This document shows positions 32,468 to 45,062 of a DNA stretch of 64,000 nt, in pieces. The position numbers and the translations under genes were made by a program. The stretch's first letter is position 1, and each line of letters begins with the position of its first letter. Source of the DNA: Bretschneidera sinensis. Its lineage: Eukaryota > Streptophyta > Magnoliopsida > Brassicales > Akaniaceae. The stretch covers positions 55,199,001-55,263,000 of the forward strand of contig CM043697.1 of NCBI GenBank assembly GCA_023935145.1, in the 5' to 3' direction. The notes under the pieces are model-generated. The model searched no databases. It was given only the letters and a program-made list of their open reading frames with translations, and had not been told where the DNA came from.

Positions 32468-33524
32468 AGTAATTCTGACAATTTAGTGAAACTCCTTTCC
32501 AAGCTTGTAAACCTGTAAAACAATGAAAAACAACGAAAAATAACGAATTCCTAAGCTAACAAATTTAAATTAAGGGGCCAAAACATGCAATATTTTTCAC
32601 TCATCACTTTACAAGCTCAATAAATTAAATTTACTAGAAGTATTCAATTTGTATAATTACAGTCACATATTATAATTCAATTGTACATATAGTCTTCCAA
32701 TATTCATTCATCTATGTCTCATATAATTCGATAATAGCATTCTATTATCACTATTCATATTATAATCCTCATTATTTATCAATCTCTTCTTAAGTTAAAC
32801 ATTAAATATATCAATCTTTCTTCTCATATATTTAATCATCTTGAGACTATCAATTCAACCTCATTATTTAACTCGTCATGAGGTTCACAGCATATAATCA
32901 ATCACTAAGATAATTCTTATCATATTATACTTTTATATTTCTTTCTCATCGTATCTGTCTCTTTGTGGGACTCATTTATCTATCAATAAATTCATATCAA
33001 GAATGACACTTTAGCATCTCAAGCAATAATAATCAATATTTAAAACAAATACAATGCATGAATTTAAATTATCATATCATTTCATATTATCATTTGGGAA
33101 TGTCTTTCCACATGTCGACATGTTTTAGCTTAGATCGGCTGCCTCCTCGGTTCTTTAATTTTCAACTATACTGGTTGTCATGGTTCTTTTATTTTTATGT
33201 AGACCGACTGCTTTCTCGGTTCTTTTATTTCATGCATAAGAGCAATAATATGAAATATACATATGAGTAATAATATAAAAATAAGCATGATGAGAGTCAT
33301 AAAATGCTTCTCAACAGTGGTTAATTGTTAGCATTTTAGGATTGATCTCGGTCTTTATTGCGCTTTTATGTGTTAATAACTCTAAAGTAATATTATTGGA
33401 CCATTGACTTATTTCAGTGCAATTTTTAGGTACTTTGAGTTTAAAAGAGAAAAAGAAGCGATCGTTGCTTAAAAGGCCAAGATCCTATGCTTCTAGAAGG
33501 AAAAGATGGATTGCTGCCTGTATT

Positions 33525-33676
33525 GCGATCGAGTGCACAAGTAGTGCGATCGAGCGCACATCCCACATCGACCAAGAAGTACTCTGCAGCGCAACTGCGA
33601 TCGAGTGCAACAATCTACGATCAAGCGCACATGCGATCGAGCGCACTAAGGCTGCGATCGATCGCACTGGGGCAGT
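33525..33676. repeat. palindrome array in solo LTR 3
   Basis: About seven copies of (T)GCGATCGA(T/G)(C/T)GCA-like units, for example TGCGATCGAGCGCA and TGCGATCGATCGCA. An additional ATCCCACATCG lies inside the array at about 33558. Confidence 0.85.
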
Positions 33677-33728
33677 ATCCCATATCGGTTAGAAAACACA
33701 TATCACTCCAGGAGTTTGCCTATATAAG
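33677..33728 (+). promoter_or_regulatory. snRNA-type promoter: USE plus TATA (solo LTR 3)
   Basis: ATCCCATATCG at 33677-33687 (one mismatch to the USE), exactly 33 nt, then TATATAAG from 33721. Confidence 0.6.
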
Positions 33729-35679
33729 ACCCACTCTACTTCAGCTTTAGGCATCAATCGAAGCTCATCTGAAATCATCAGAGAGTGAATCCAGAGGGCC
33801 TTTATGAGCAATCCAGAAGGCCTTTAAGAGGAATCCGAAGTATACTTTTGGAGGGCAAGCTGAGGAATCGCCGAATCTTTCGCTATCAAGGAGGAGACGA
33901 TCGTTGAGAGGCTGGAGGCAACTCGAGGACGCATGAGCCCCATGGCCGGCTAGTCTCCAAGCAAGGCGAAGGGATGAATCCCTAGGTGTAGTTGTTCTTA
34001 TTTTTCTTTATTTGATTCAGTTATAGTTTGGTATTATTTTCATTAAACATTGTTATGTTTTATTCTTTAATTTAATTAGTAGATTTCTTATTAGTCCGGT
34101 GATTGCATGCTTCTTTTCTATATAAGTCTAGTCATGCTCTTCTTATGTGTATTTGTTTGGGTGTGATTGAGTCCGGTAGATCTCTTTTATAGATTTGTCC
34201 ATTGCTGCGGTATTGTCATTTAGATATATAGTCGTCTTTTGATAATTTATAAGTTAGGTCATGTGTGCTTGAAAGTAAAGAATAATTCATATCAATTACA
34301 TTAGGGTTTATACATGCATTTTAATTGAATATTTGCCGATTGCTTGTTTGGGATGTGAAACTTGCAATCGAGATAAAAACAACTGAATCAAGTTAGGATT
34401 AGGGCAATGAACCTAGGGAGGATTTCTGGAACTTTGTTATTTCTTATTTATATTTCATTTACATTTACACAATTTTTCTCATATTATTTCATTATTAAAA
34501 CTCAAAAAATCTTTTATTTAACTTTTATTGTTCGTTTTAAGGTTCACACATTTTCTTTTGTAATTAACTTGTTTTCCTGTGGAATCGACACCCCAAAGCT
34601 ATACTACAATAACCGCGTTATACTTTGGGTGTAATCAAAGCATACATTCAAGCATTCAATTTAGCTATCCAGATCTTTCTCAAAATTATTATTTTTATCG
34701 TATTCATTAAATTATCTCCTCATATATCATATCAAATTATCAATCATAGCTTGTCAATAATTTCATTTATCTTTCATTATATATATTTCATTAACTCATT
34801 ATTTCAATAATAATACTTCTCATATAATAAATTTTTAACATATTAATTATTCATATAATATCAATTAACCAACTTTCATATATCATCCAATCAGAGTTCA
34901 ATAATATTCAAATATCATCACTTTATATTTTATATTTATCTCGATTACTAAAAGTAAATCTAATTCACCACGTCGAACTTAAAGCTACTCGTGGATCACC
35001 TCCTTGCCTTTCCTGCTCTCTTCAGCAATTTCATTTGATTGCTGATCGTCAACACCTGATATAATATTTATATTAAAATTTCTAATTTTTCAATTCTTCT
35101 AAAATTCATACCTTTTAAATTTCTACACCAAATTTCAGGTAATTTCATGTATGCATAATTTCAAAAATAAAATTTACATTATTACATTTTTTTTCTTCTT
35201 AAAGCTTCCCCAAAATCTCTTTAAAATTCTCGTATAAACTTCTTAAAAATTTCAATCTTTCAACCTTTCTTTGAGTCCCTAGGTATTTAAAGAAAGAAAG
35301 TAATTTGAATTGAAGAAAGAAGAAAACTAAACGGGATTTGGTAAGAAAAATAATAAAACAAAACATAAAAAGAAAAACTAAACCTTTTTGTTTACTCAAA
35401 ACCATTTTCACATGCCACTTAATATCCTTGTTGCCCAACATGCAACTTTGCATGTTGGGTAGTTTACACCTGGAGTTGCATGTTAGGTAGTTTACACCTG
35501 GACTCCAGGTGTTTGCACGCCCTTTTTTCCCAAAATAATTATTGTATTCAATGGTAAATCTTTCATATATCTATTATTTTAATTCCATATAATATATATT
35601 AAATTACTTATTTACCCTTACTATAAGAATACGAGTATTACAATTCTACCCACCTTATAAAAATTTCGTCCCCGAAATT

Positions 35680-38600
35680 TTCTTACCTAACTCATGAAAA
35701 AGCGGGGGTTATTCTTTCCTCATTCCTGCCTCATGCTCCTAAGTAATTTCCTCTGCACTTTATTATACCATAATACTTGAATCAAAGGAATAACTTCATT
35801 ACGCAAAACTTATTCCTTTCTATCTAAAAGTCTTACTGGTACTTGTATAAAATTTAAATCTTCCTGAATTTCTACAGCTTGGCTCGAAATATTATTTGAT
35901 TCATCTTGTAAACTCTTTCGCAAAAGTGAAACGTAAAATACAGGCCATTCACAACTAGCCCAACTTTCTCAATAACCTCATAGGGTCCCATATACCTCGA
36001 ACTCAATTTTTCTTTCTTTTTGTTCTTCAACACGCCTTTCTATGGAGATATTTTTAAATACACCCAATCACCTACTTGAAACTCAAGAGGTCTTCTTCTA
36101 TTATTAGCATAGCTATTTGGTCTACTCTGTGCTGCTTTAAGATTCTCTCTAACCAGTTTGATCTTCTCAGTTGTTAACTCAATAATTTATGGACCAAATA
36201 TATTTCTCTCTCCCACTTCTTCCCAACATATATGAATTCTACACCTTCTACCATACAATGCCTTAAACGATGTCATTCCAATACTAGATTGATGTTCATT
36301 ATTATAAGCAAATTCAATCAAGGGCAAGTAAACATCCCAACTCACTGAGAAACTCATCGCATTTGCCCTCAACATATCTTCTAGTAGTATAATAATCTTT
36401 TATGTTTGCTCATCTGTTCAAGGATGAAAAGTTGTACTAAACTGTAACTGTGTACACATGGCTTTCTGAAAGCCTCTCAGAATCTAGATATGAATCTAGA
36501 ATTTCTATATGATATTATGCTCAAAGGTACCCCATGCAGTCTTACTATCTCAACTACATATAGTTTAGCCAACTTTTTAGGACTCCAATTAGTTTTAATT
36601 GGAAGAAATTGAGATAACTTAGAAAGTCTATATACTATCACTCCCACTATATCGTGACCTCTCTAGGTATGGGAAAATCCAGAAACAAAATCCACACTCA
36701 CATTTTTATATGGTTATTCAAGCACAGGGAGAGGTTATAGTAAGCCTCCTGGGTGTTTATTCTCTGAATTCACTTATTAACATACCAAACATCTAGAAAT
36801 ATATTCAACTACATCCCTCTTTAATCCTGACCACCAGTAATTTTGTCTCAATCCTCTATACATCTTATTGTTATTCGAGTGCATCAAATATACATCATCA
36901 TGTTCCTTTCTCAATATCTTTTTTCTCAACTCAGCATCATTGGGAACACAAATCCTATGTCCTAATACCAAAATACCATCATTTTTAATTTTGAACTCAT
37001 ATTGCTTTCTACTAAGCACTTCTTGCTTAATCTTCTCTATCTCTTCATCTCTACCTTGAATTTCTAATAAGTGTTCTACAATAGATGATTGTACATCCAT
37101 GTTTGCTAACAATGATCCTCTATCACTGATATTCAACTTTATTCTTATCTCTATTAAATCTATCATCAATTTCACATCATGACTCTCAATAATCGTTAAT
37201 CTTCTTGTATATTTTCTACTTAATGCATCAGTTACCACATTCACCTTCCTTGATGATAGTGAATTATACAATCATAATCATTAATCAACTCTAACCACCA
37301 CCTCAATCTCAAATTCAACTCCCTCTAGGTAGGTAAGTATGTCAAACTCTTGTGATCAGTAAATATCTCACAAGTGGCTCCATACAGATGATGTCTCCAA
37401 ATTTTCAAAGCAAACACTATGGCAGCTAACTCTTAGTCATGGGTAGGGTAATTTCTCTCATGATTCCTCTATTTCTTATAAGAATATGCCATATGCATCA
37501 CTATACACAACAAATCCTTCATCACTAGAAGATAACACCAATACTAGAGCAATAGTTAATTTCTCCTTCAACAACTAAAACTATTCTCACACTCTTTAGA
37601 CTATACAAACTTCACCTCTTTCCTGGTCAATCTAGTCAAAGGTATAATAATCATAGAAAAGTTCCGAAGGAATCTTCTGTAATAACCGGCTAATCCCAAG
37701 AAACTTCTGATCTGAGTCACATTAGTTGGTCTCTCCCAACTTAACATTGTCTCTACCTTTTGTGGTTCAACTGTTATACCATCTCCAGATATTACATGCC
37801 CCAAGAAAGTTACTTCATTCAACCAAAACTTACATTTAGAAAAAATTTGATACAATCTCTCTCTCCTCAGACTCTCCAACACAGTCTCTAAATGTTTCAT
37901 ATGTTCTTCCTCATTTTTAGAATATACCAAAATGTCATTAATAAATATAACCACAAATTTGTCAAGAAACAGTTTAAACACCTTATTTATCAAATCCATG
38001 AATGTTGCTAGAGCATTTGTCAACCTAAATGGCATCTCAAGAAATTTATGGTGACCATAACGTGCCCTAAAAACAGTCTTAGGCACATCTCCATTTTTTA
38101 CCTTCAATTGATGATAACATAATCTCATGTCTATCTTAGAAAACACTCTTGTTTTTTGTAACTGCTCAAATAAATCATCTATCCAGGGCAAAATATATTT
38201 GTTCTTAATAGTGATCTTATTCTGCTGTTTATAGTCTATACACAACATTATCGTTCTATCTTTCTTCTTCACAAACCATACATGGGCTCCCTATGGTGAC
38301 ACACTTGGTCGAATAAATTGGTTATCTAACATCTCTTAAAGCTGAAGTTTCAACTCTCTCAACTCAGTGGGTGCCATTATGTAGGGTGCTACGGATATAT
38401 ATGATGAACCTGGTATCACATCTATAGAGAATTTAATCTCCTTACTGGGAGGCAACCTAGATAACTCATCAAGAAATGCATCAAAAAATCTTTCACTACT
38501 AAGATTTCTTCCAACTCTCTACTATCATTTCTAAAGTCCACCACATATGCCAAATACCCTTCACATCCTTTCTTTGACTATCTACTAGCAGTTATGGTAA

Positions 38601-40490
38601 AAATAAAACAGTTGGCAAGTATCTTATGTTCTCTCTGAAAATTAAACTCCTCTTATCCTAGTATCCTGAACATCACATTCTTTCTAAAACAATCAACCCA
38701 TATATGATACGCCAACATCCAATTCATCTCCAAAATCAAATCAAAATCAACAATATTCAAAGATAATAAATCAACCTCAAATTCTCTATCATTGATACGA
38801 ATCACACAACCCTTGAACATTTATGATTATCACTCTATCTCTAGTGGGAACTTCAACAATAATATTATGCATCAATAACTAATACATGCATCAATAGACT
38901 TCATAAATACATTGGATGCAAAATAATGGGTTGCACTAGGACCAATCAATAATCTAGCATGTAAATCAAGAATAGATATTGTACCCATAACAACATCAGG
39001 AGTAACTTGGGCATCCTGATAGGTCAATGCATAAATTTTACTCTTTTTGGACTGCATCTGACTACCTCACCCTCTTTCAGCAACTGCTCCTCTACCTCTA
39101 CCCCACATGCTCCTTGATTCGCCACCTCTCTCTACCTATCTCTTCCCAACACCTTCAACACTTATCTCAACAGATTTTCTCACTGGACAATCTACACTAA
39201 TATGTCATCCCTCACCACATACACAACACATCAGAGTAGGACAATTCTGAGATAGATGCTCTATCTGATCACATCTATAACGAACTTTTGTCTCTCGATC
39301 ATACATTAGATTACCACTTCCCCTTTGTGGTATACTTACTCCTCTACCTTAATTTCCAGTTCCCATAGACTGTCTCCTAAATCTAGGGGTCCCACCAACA
39401 TTACTTTGAATTATAAAAGCTATGACTCTAGCTTACCTCTTACTCTATATTACAGTTCTCTATAAAAAGGAATGCCTCATTCTGAGGTGGCCTGCCACTC
39501 TGCAAACTTATACTGCTACCATCTCTGGGTCCCTCGAATCTAGACCTCTTCAGCCAATCTCTCATACCTCTAAATTCCATCACATCCTTCTCAATCTGTA
39601 GTGCTATATCCGCTAACTTAACATAATCATATATCTTATATAAGATAGTTTCAATCGAATATCAAAATATAATCCATTTAGGAACCTCTTACACTTTTTC
39701 TCTTTTATGTCTACCATTTCGATACAAACCTTGACAATGCCACAAATCTGCTATCATATTGAACCACAATCAACATATTTTACCTCAAATAAATGAAATC
39801 TCTTTTCTGTTGGGCTCTATAAGTATAGGAGCAATATTTATAAAAGAAAAAGCCTCTTTAAACCTACTCCAAGTTATGGGTCTAATATCATATGCACTTA
39901 CCCTGGGAAGAGTATCCTCCCACCATTCTAAAGCTTCTCATTCTAACTTAAACGAAGCAAAGATGACCATTTGCCTGTCAGTCACTGGTAAAATACCAAA
40001 TAATCTCTCTACATATTTTACTCATAGCTCAAGCTCAAAATGATTCATAGATCCTTTAAACAACAAAGCATTCAAATTAATATATCTAACAAAACAATCT
40101 ACCTGCATCTCATGCATAAACTCACCTTTCCCCTTTTGAACGTCTATCATTACTGGATTTACAACAATCTCAATCACTACTCTAGTCTATTCATCAAGTC
40201 TGTGCTATAGATTATAAACTCTATCATCTGTTACATTCATTGTCTCAAGAGCATGAGCAAGAGCTTCTCTTAGCTTATCTATTTTAACTCTAGATTCTCT
40301 CACACTCCTACTAGTATCAATTATACTATCAACACTTTCTCTTCTAGTAAACTCACTCTAACTCAGCCTCCATCACAACCTCAGCTCGTCTAAAAATTGA
40401 GGACCTACCACGCCCTCTCTGATCAGCAATTCTAACTCTAGGTCTCCCACGTCCACGCAACATCCTCAGACTATGCATTAAAATAAAATT
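35680..40490 (-). pseudogene. Tekay-2 gag-pol remnant
   Basis: Gag starts near 40462 (MLRGRGRPRVRIADQRGRG). Two zinc knuckles lie at 39285-39177 (CDQIEHLSQNC, with its first cysteine position changed, and CCVCGEG-stop-HISVDC). The protease motif reads LIGPSATHYFAS, with G in place of the catalytic D. RT at 38272-37601 has [19 protein letters not shown] and FINDILVYS, where the first catalytic D is N. RNase H lies at about 37590-37270. Integrase follows at 37270-36000; NYWWSGLKRDVVEYISRCLVC is its zinc-finger end and a later IISYRN replaces the expected SDRD. The chromodomain-like tail is at about 35960-35690. Confidence 0.85.
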
Positions 40491-40564
40491 TATTTTAATC
40501 TTACACTTTTTTTCTTTTTATGCAGTTTATAGAATCATAAAACCTAATGCTCTAATACCAAAAT

Positions 40565-42644
40565 TGTAACGACCCATCCCGGGTTGGCCACCTCCGAGAC
40601 GGTGTCGTCACATTTTGAAATCCGAAAAATGACACATATATGCAACAATATAAAAACTTACATCAACTGAATGTACATATATTTATACATCAATCCTCAA
40701 CCCTCAACATGGGAGTTACATTATTAAAATTTCAACTGAAATAATATATACAACATATGATGCATGAATATTTACAAGTATTTTTTTCCATTAGTCTGAG
40801 GATGTGGACCACGAGGTTTACAGAAAATCACTCAGTCTGAATCTCAGCTGAACAATCTATCTGTCCCACCTGCTGCATGAAATTATTTAACAATGAGGAG
40901 CGAGCTTCTTAAGCTCAGTGAATTAAATTTACTAGAAGTATTCAATTTGTATAATTCTAGTCACATCTTATAATTCAATTATTCAAATAGTCTTCCAATA
41001 TTCATTCATCTATATCTCATATAATTCGATAATAGCATTTTATTATCACTATTTATATCATAATCCTAGTCATTTATCACTCTCTTCTTAAGTTAATCAT
41101 CAAATATATCAATCTTTCTTCTCATATATTTAATCATCTTGAGACTATCAATTTAACCTCATCATTTACCTCGTTATGAGGTTAATAGCATAAAATCAAT
41201 CACTCAGGTAATTCTTATCATATCATACTTCCATATTTATTTCTCATCGTAATTGTCTCTCTGTGAGACTCATTTATCTATCAATAAATTCACAATCAAG
41301 AATGATACTTCAGCATCTCAAGCAATAATAATCAATATTTAAAACAAATGTAATGCATGAATTTAAATTATCAGATCATTTCATATTATCATTTGGGAAC
41401 GTTTTCCCACATGTCGACATGTTTTAGCTTAGACCGACTGCCTTTCCGATTCTTTTATTTTCATTTAGACCAGCTGCCTTCCCGATTCTTTTTGAGCTAT
41501 ATCGGCTGCATTCTCGATTCTTTTATTTTTAGCTAGATCGACTACCTTCCCGATTCTTTTATTTTCATTTAGTCCGGCTGCCTTCCCGATTCTTTTATTT
41601 CATATATATGAGTAATAATATGAAATATGCATATGAGCAATAATATTAAAACAAGCATACATTCAAGCATTCAATTTAACTATCCAGCTCTTTCTTAAAA
41701 TTATTATTTTTATCATATTCATTAAATTACCTCCTCATATATCATATCAAATTATTAATCATAGCTTGTGAAAAAAAAAATTTATCCTTTTATCCTTTTA
41801 TTATATATATTTCATCAACTCATTATTTCAATAATATTACTTCTCATATAATAAATTTTTAACATATCAATTATTCATATAATATCAATTAACCAACTTT
41901 CATATATCATCCAATCATAGTTCAATAATTAATTCAAATATCATCACTTTATATTTCATATTTATCTCGACTACTAAAAGTAAATCTAACTCACCACGTA
42001 GCACTTAAAGCTACCCATGGATCACCTTCTTTCATTTCTTGCTCTTTTCCGACAATTTCACTCGATTGCTGATCGTCAACACCTAATATAATATTTATAT
42101 TAAAAATTTTAATTTATTCTTCAAATCTTCTAGAATTCATATCCTTTATATTTTTACATCAAATTCCGGGTATTTTCATGTATGCATAATTTCAAAAATA
42201 AAATTCACAGTATTACAGTTTTTTTTCTTAAAGCTTCCCCCAAATCTCTTTAAAATTCTCCCATAAACTTCTTCAAAATTTCAATCTTTCAATCTTTGTT
42301 TGAGTCCCTAGGTGTTTAAAGAAAGAGAGTAATTTGAATTGAAGAAAGAAGAAAGTCAAACAGGATTTGGTAAGAAAAATAATAAAACAAAACATAAAAA
42401 GAAAAACTAAACCTTTTTGTTTCCTCAAAACCGTCTTCACATGCCACTTAATATCCTTACTGCCCAACATGCAACTTTTCATGTTAGGTAGTTTACACCT
42501 GGACTCCAGGTGTTTGCACGCTTTTTTTTTCTTCAAAAGAATTATTTTATTCAATAGTAAATCTTTCATGTATCTATTATTTTAATTCCATGCAATATCT
42601 ATCAAATACTTCTTTACCCTTACTTTAAGAATACGGGTATTACA
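40565..42644 (-). repeat. 5' LTR of Tekay-2
   Basis: 2080 bp with canonical ends (TGTAACGACCC and GGGTATTACA on the plus strand). It holds the minisatellite at 41420-41605 and a near-perfect palindrome ACACCTGGACTCCAGGTGT near 42493. Confidence 0.9.
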
Positions 42645-42852
42645 CTAACAGTCTAGCATGTAAATATTAAATAAATCCATATAATTAAGGGGTTATGTAT
42701 TAGCATATCATCATTAGGTGTTTGACTTTTATGAATTAGATGTGATTTCTTTTTTTCTTTTTTTGCATTGGATGGTAGAGAAAAAAATGAAAAGTAGCAA
42801 TGATAAGCTAGAGTCATACACAACCAATGTCTACTAAATGGAACCTACAAAT

Positions 42853-43099
42853 AAATTTAGTGGCATTTTGGAGCTACATTTGTTGTCAAAGTTGAAAAAC
42901 CTACAAAGACTCTATCTTTCTCATAACAATTCATCTTTGATTACCAACAGCAGTGAAAAAACTATTTGGTCCAAGCTTCTCTGTTTACATTTTTCTTCTT
43001 GTAATTATAAGTGAATTCCCAGTCTTCTTAAGGACACAAAACCTGTTGGGAAATTTGGATATTTCCCCTAACAAATTTCATGGCAATATTCCAAATTGA
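42853..43099 (+). pseudogene. leucine-rich-repeat receptor-like protein relic
   Basis: The translation FSGILELHLLSKLKNLQRLYLSHNN ... SSCN, then after a one-base frameshift near 43008 SEFPVFLRTQNLLGNLDIS and NKFHGNIPN, follows the LRR pattern of plant receptor-like proteins of the Cf-9/RLP class. The tryptophan expected after IPN is a TGA stop. Only about 80 residues, or three repeats, survive. No transmembrane part, kinase or further LRRs are visible nearby. Confidence 0.7.
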
Positions 43100-43608
43100 T
43101 TACAGGGGACAATTTAACAGCCATTACTTTAAAGCACCAATTATTGGAAAATTGGATCAAACATAGGCACAATTTTCAGATCCAAGCAACAAATAATTTC
43201 AACTATGAGAACATTAATTTAGGCACAAGTTGTTCTAGTAACCGTTTATATTTTTCTTTCCTTTTTTACCTAATAGTTATTCTGTTCAAAAGAGAAAATT
43301 TGTGACGATTCAATTAGTAATTACACTAACCTTATTACCATGCCAAAACATCTTGAACAAGTCTTAAGAAATATAAAAAAAAAATAGTTTAAAATCCTAA
43401 TAAAGTAATAAAGTATAAACTGAAACAAGAACACACAAACACGTAAACATATAGAGTGACAGTGAGACTTGGTTGCACCTGTAAAAACTTTCCTTTAATG
43501 CATTCAACAGAACATAAACAATATAAATTTCATTCACTACTAATTAACATCATAAAGACAAAAGAGAACAAAGATCACTATATAAAATAAAGTCATGTCC
43601 AGTATAAA
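43100..43608. other. gene-free interval
   Basis: AT-rich. No gene recognised. It may contain more decayed sequence of the RLP relic. Confidence 0.4.
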
Positions 43609-43798
43609 CCTATGTTACTTGGACTCGAGAATGAGTGTTAGACACGAGTAAGTGCTCGAGTGTTAGACTCGTCTATTTTTTATAATTTTTTGTAAGTTTT
43701 TCTTTAATTTGGAGTGTCCAAGTGTTATACCTTTATCCGAGTGTAGAAGGTCTGACACATGTACAACAAAGTAAAGTGAAGAGTCCATGTAACATAGG
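43609..43798. mobile_element. 190-bp MITE
   Basis: Terminal inverted repeats CCTATGTTACTTGGACTC (left) and GAGTCCATGTAACATAGG (right) differ at one position. Both ends abut TATAAA (43603-43608 and 43799-43804), a 6-bp target duplication. The interior is non-coding with repeated GAGTGTTAGAC-like words. Confidence 0.75.
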
Positions 43799-43859
43799 TA
43801 TAAAGACCACAAAACAATAACATTATCACTCAAGCCAAAGACCACTAACACAATACAAT

Positions 43860-44130
43860 CAGTTCTACTTATTTTTCCCATCACAAGTACAATATCAAAA
43901 GCATTGATCTGCAGTTTATGTTGTCTCAGATATTCAATTATGTTAAAGAATAATGAAAGCTTCTTAATATACAAAAGTATTGATATGCAGTTCATAAAGA
44001 TTTCTTAATCTGTAGTTCATTAAGGTTTCTAGTGAATTTCTAACTGTTAAATAAAATATCACTTGTACAACAATAGCAAAAGCATTGATCTGCCGTTCAT
44101 GAAGGCTTCTTGTGAGTTTCTAACTGGTAA
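43860..44130. repeat. imperfect tandem repeat of about 180 bp
   Basis: The words CAAAAGCATTGATCTGC and (AGTTCAT) ... TTCTAACTG recur at about 43897 and 44077 with divergence between them. No function seen. Confidence 0.5.
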
Positions 44131-44345
44131 ATCACTCACCTAATAAGCAAGGTGCTATCAAAATAATATCATATCAATGATAAAAATAATAAATTTAGCT
44201 TATTGGGAATTGTTGAAGCCAAATCTAGTTCTATAGTTGAAATTCTCAGGAAGAGCCAACCAATGCTATGGAGTAAAGAGAACTTCACCTTTCTTTAAAT
44301 TTGTAGAATCTCCAAATCAAAGTCATGACACAAGATTTATCCGGT

Positions 44346-44929
44346 TGTTTTTTGGATCAAATCGCCACAAGGAGGACTTCTAATTGGTTTGGGAAATGTG
44401 ATTTCATATTTTATAGTTGCTTATTCATAGTTGGATTAGTAGTAGTTTCCTATTGGATTGTTGTTTGTTCTAGTAGGAAGTGTAGTAGTTTCCTATGTTG
44501 TTGTTGCTATTTTCTTAGTATGATTAGGAAAATATACTCTATATAAAGAGGGTACCAGAGAAGGTTTGAGACACACTTATAATTCTAATACACATTAGAG
44601 GGATTTACTACTAAAGCTAGGATGAGAGCGTTGGGCGTATTGGTGTCTTGTGTTGTCAAGTAGACAGAGCACCTACAACGTCTAGAGCTAGGTTGAGAAC
44701 CTTGGGTGTATTAGGGCTTTTAGGTTGTGAGGTAGTGAGAGTTTAGCAATTTTGTTCTTCCTAAAGTTGTAATTAAAAATTAATAAAGTAGTGAGCTTGA
44801 TGATGGATGTAGACAAAGAGGTTGTCGAATCACATTAATTATTGTTTTTTGTTTTGCCTATTTAATTTTTGTGGTTGTGTTTTTTGCCTATAATTTGAGT
44901 AGGTAGATTTTAAAGGTAAAATCTCAATA
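44346..44929 (+). repeat. 5' LTR of the small copia-like element
   Basis: Contains CTATATAAAGAGGG near 44538 as promoter, matching TATATATAAAGACGG in the right copy. The end is uncertain because the terminus-plus-PBS unit is present three times (44929, 44974, 45042). Confidence 0.65.
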
Positions 44930-45057
44930 AGTGGTATCAGAGCTAAGGTGCACGATCTATTTGGCACCTCAACAGGTGGTATCAGAGCTATATTTATTAC
45001 TTGTGTGGATCTTGGGTGGTTTTTTTGTGGAAAAATCCCAACAAGTGGTATCAGAGG
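44930..45057 (+). other. three tandem LTR-end/PBS-like junctions
   Basis: GTGGTATCAGAG occurs at 44931, 44976 and 45045, each preceded by a CAA(C/T)A sequence resembling an LTR end (CTCAATA, CTCAACA, CCCAACA). The third lies only 6 bp before the ATG of the internal reading frame. Confidence 0.8.
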
Positions 45058-45062
45058 TTCCG

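Larger units (their letters stand above)
31217..32606 (-). repeat. solo LTR 2 (family X)
   Basis: 1390 bp on the minus strand; begins TGATGAGTGAAAAAT and ends CTCACAACA. Flanks are CTTCA (31212-31216) and CTTTA (32607-32611), a 5-bp duplication with one mismatch. The other Tekay-2 LTR shows the uninterrupted site near 40910. The U5-side end is close to solo LTRs 1 and 4, but the palindrome array is replaced by a 188-bp tandem duplication (32112-32467). Confidence 0.85.
33288..34637 (+). repeat. solo LTR 3 (diverged relative of family X)
   Basis: 1350 bp; begins TGATGAGAGTCAT and ends GTGTAATCA. It is flanked by a perfect 5-bp duplication AAGCA (33283-33287, 34638-34642). The other Tekay-2 LTR shows the empty site near 41655. 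It holds a palindrome array, the USE and the TATA box, but most of its sequence differs from copies 1, 2 and 4. Confidence 0.85.
30871..35642 (-). repeat. 3' LTR of Tekay-2, interrupted by solo LTRs 2 and 3
   Basis: Outer end AGTATCGACCC (mutated from TGTAACGACCC), inner end GAGTATTACA. After removing 31217-32606 and 33288-34637 with their duplications about 2.02 kb remain, matching the 5' LTR. A 26-bp duplication around TAGTTTACACCTGGA lies near 35455-35500. Confidence 0.9.
30871..42644 (-). mobile_element. Tekay/Del gypsy element 2, complete, with two nested solo LTRs
   Basis: The same family as Tekay-1, on the minus strand. LTRs are at 30871-35642 (3' LTR, enlarged by two insertions) and 40565-42644 (5' LTR). 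A perfect 5-bp duplication CTAAC flanks it (30866-30870 and 42645-42649). The primer binding site on the minus strand next to 40565 reads TTGGTATTAGAGCATTAGG. Without the insertions the element is about 9.0 kb. Gag, protease, RT, RNase H, integrase and a chromodomain-like tail are recognisable but broken. Confidence 0.92.

Noticed and set aside
33417..33750. Overlapping ORFs on both strands with repeated SSA/RSIA words
   Set aside because: Palindromic repeats without stops give open frames on both strands. No codon-level constraint is visible.
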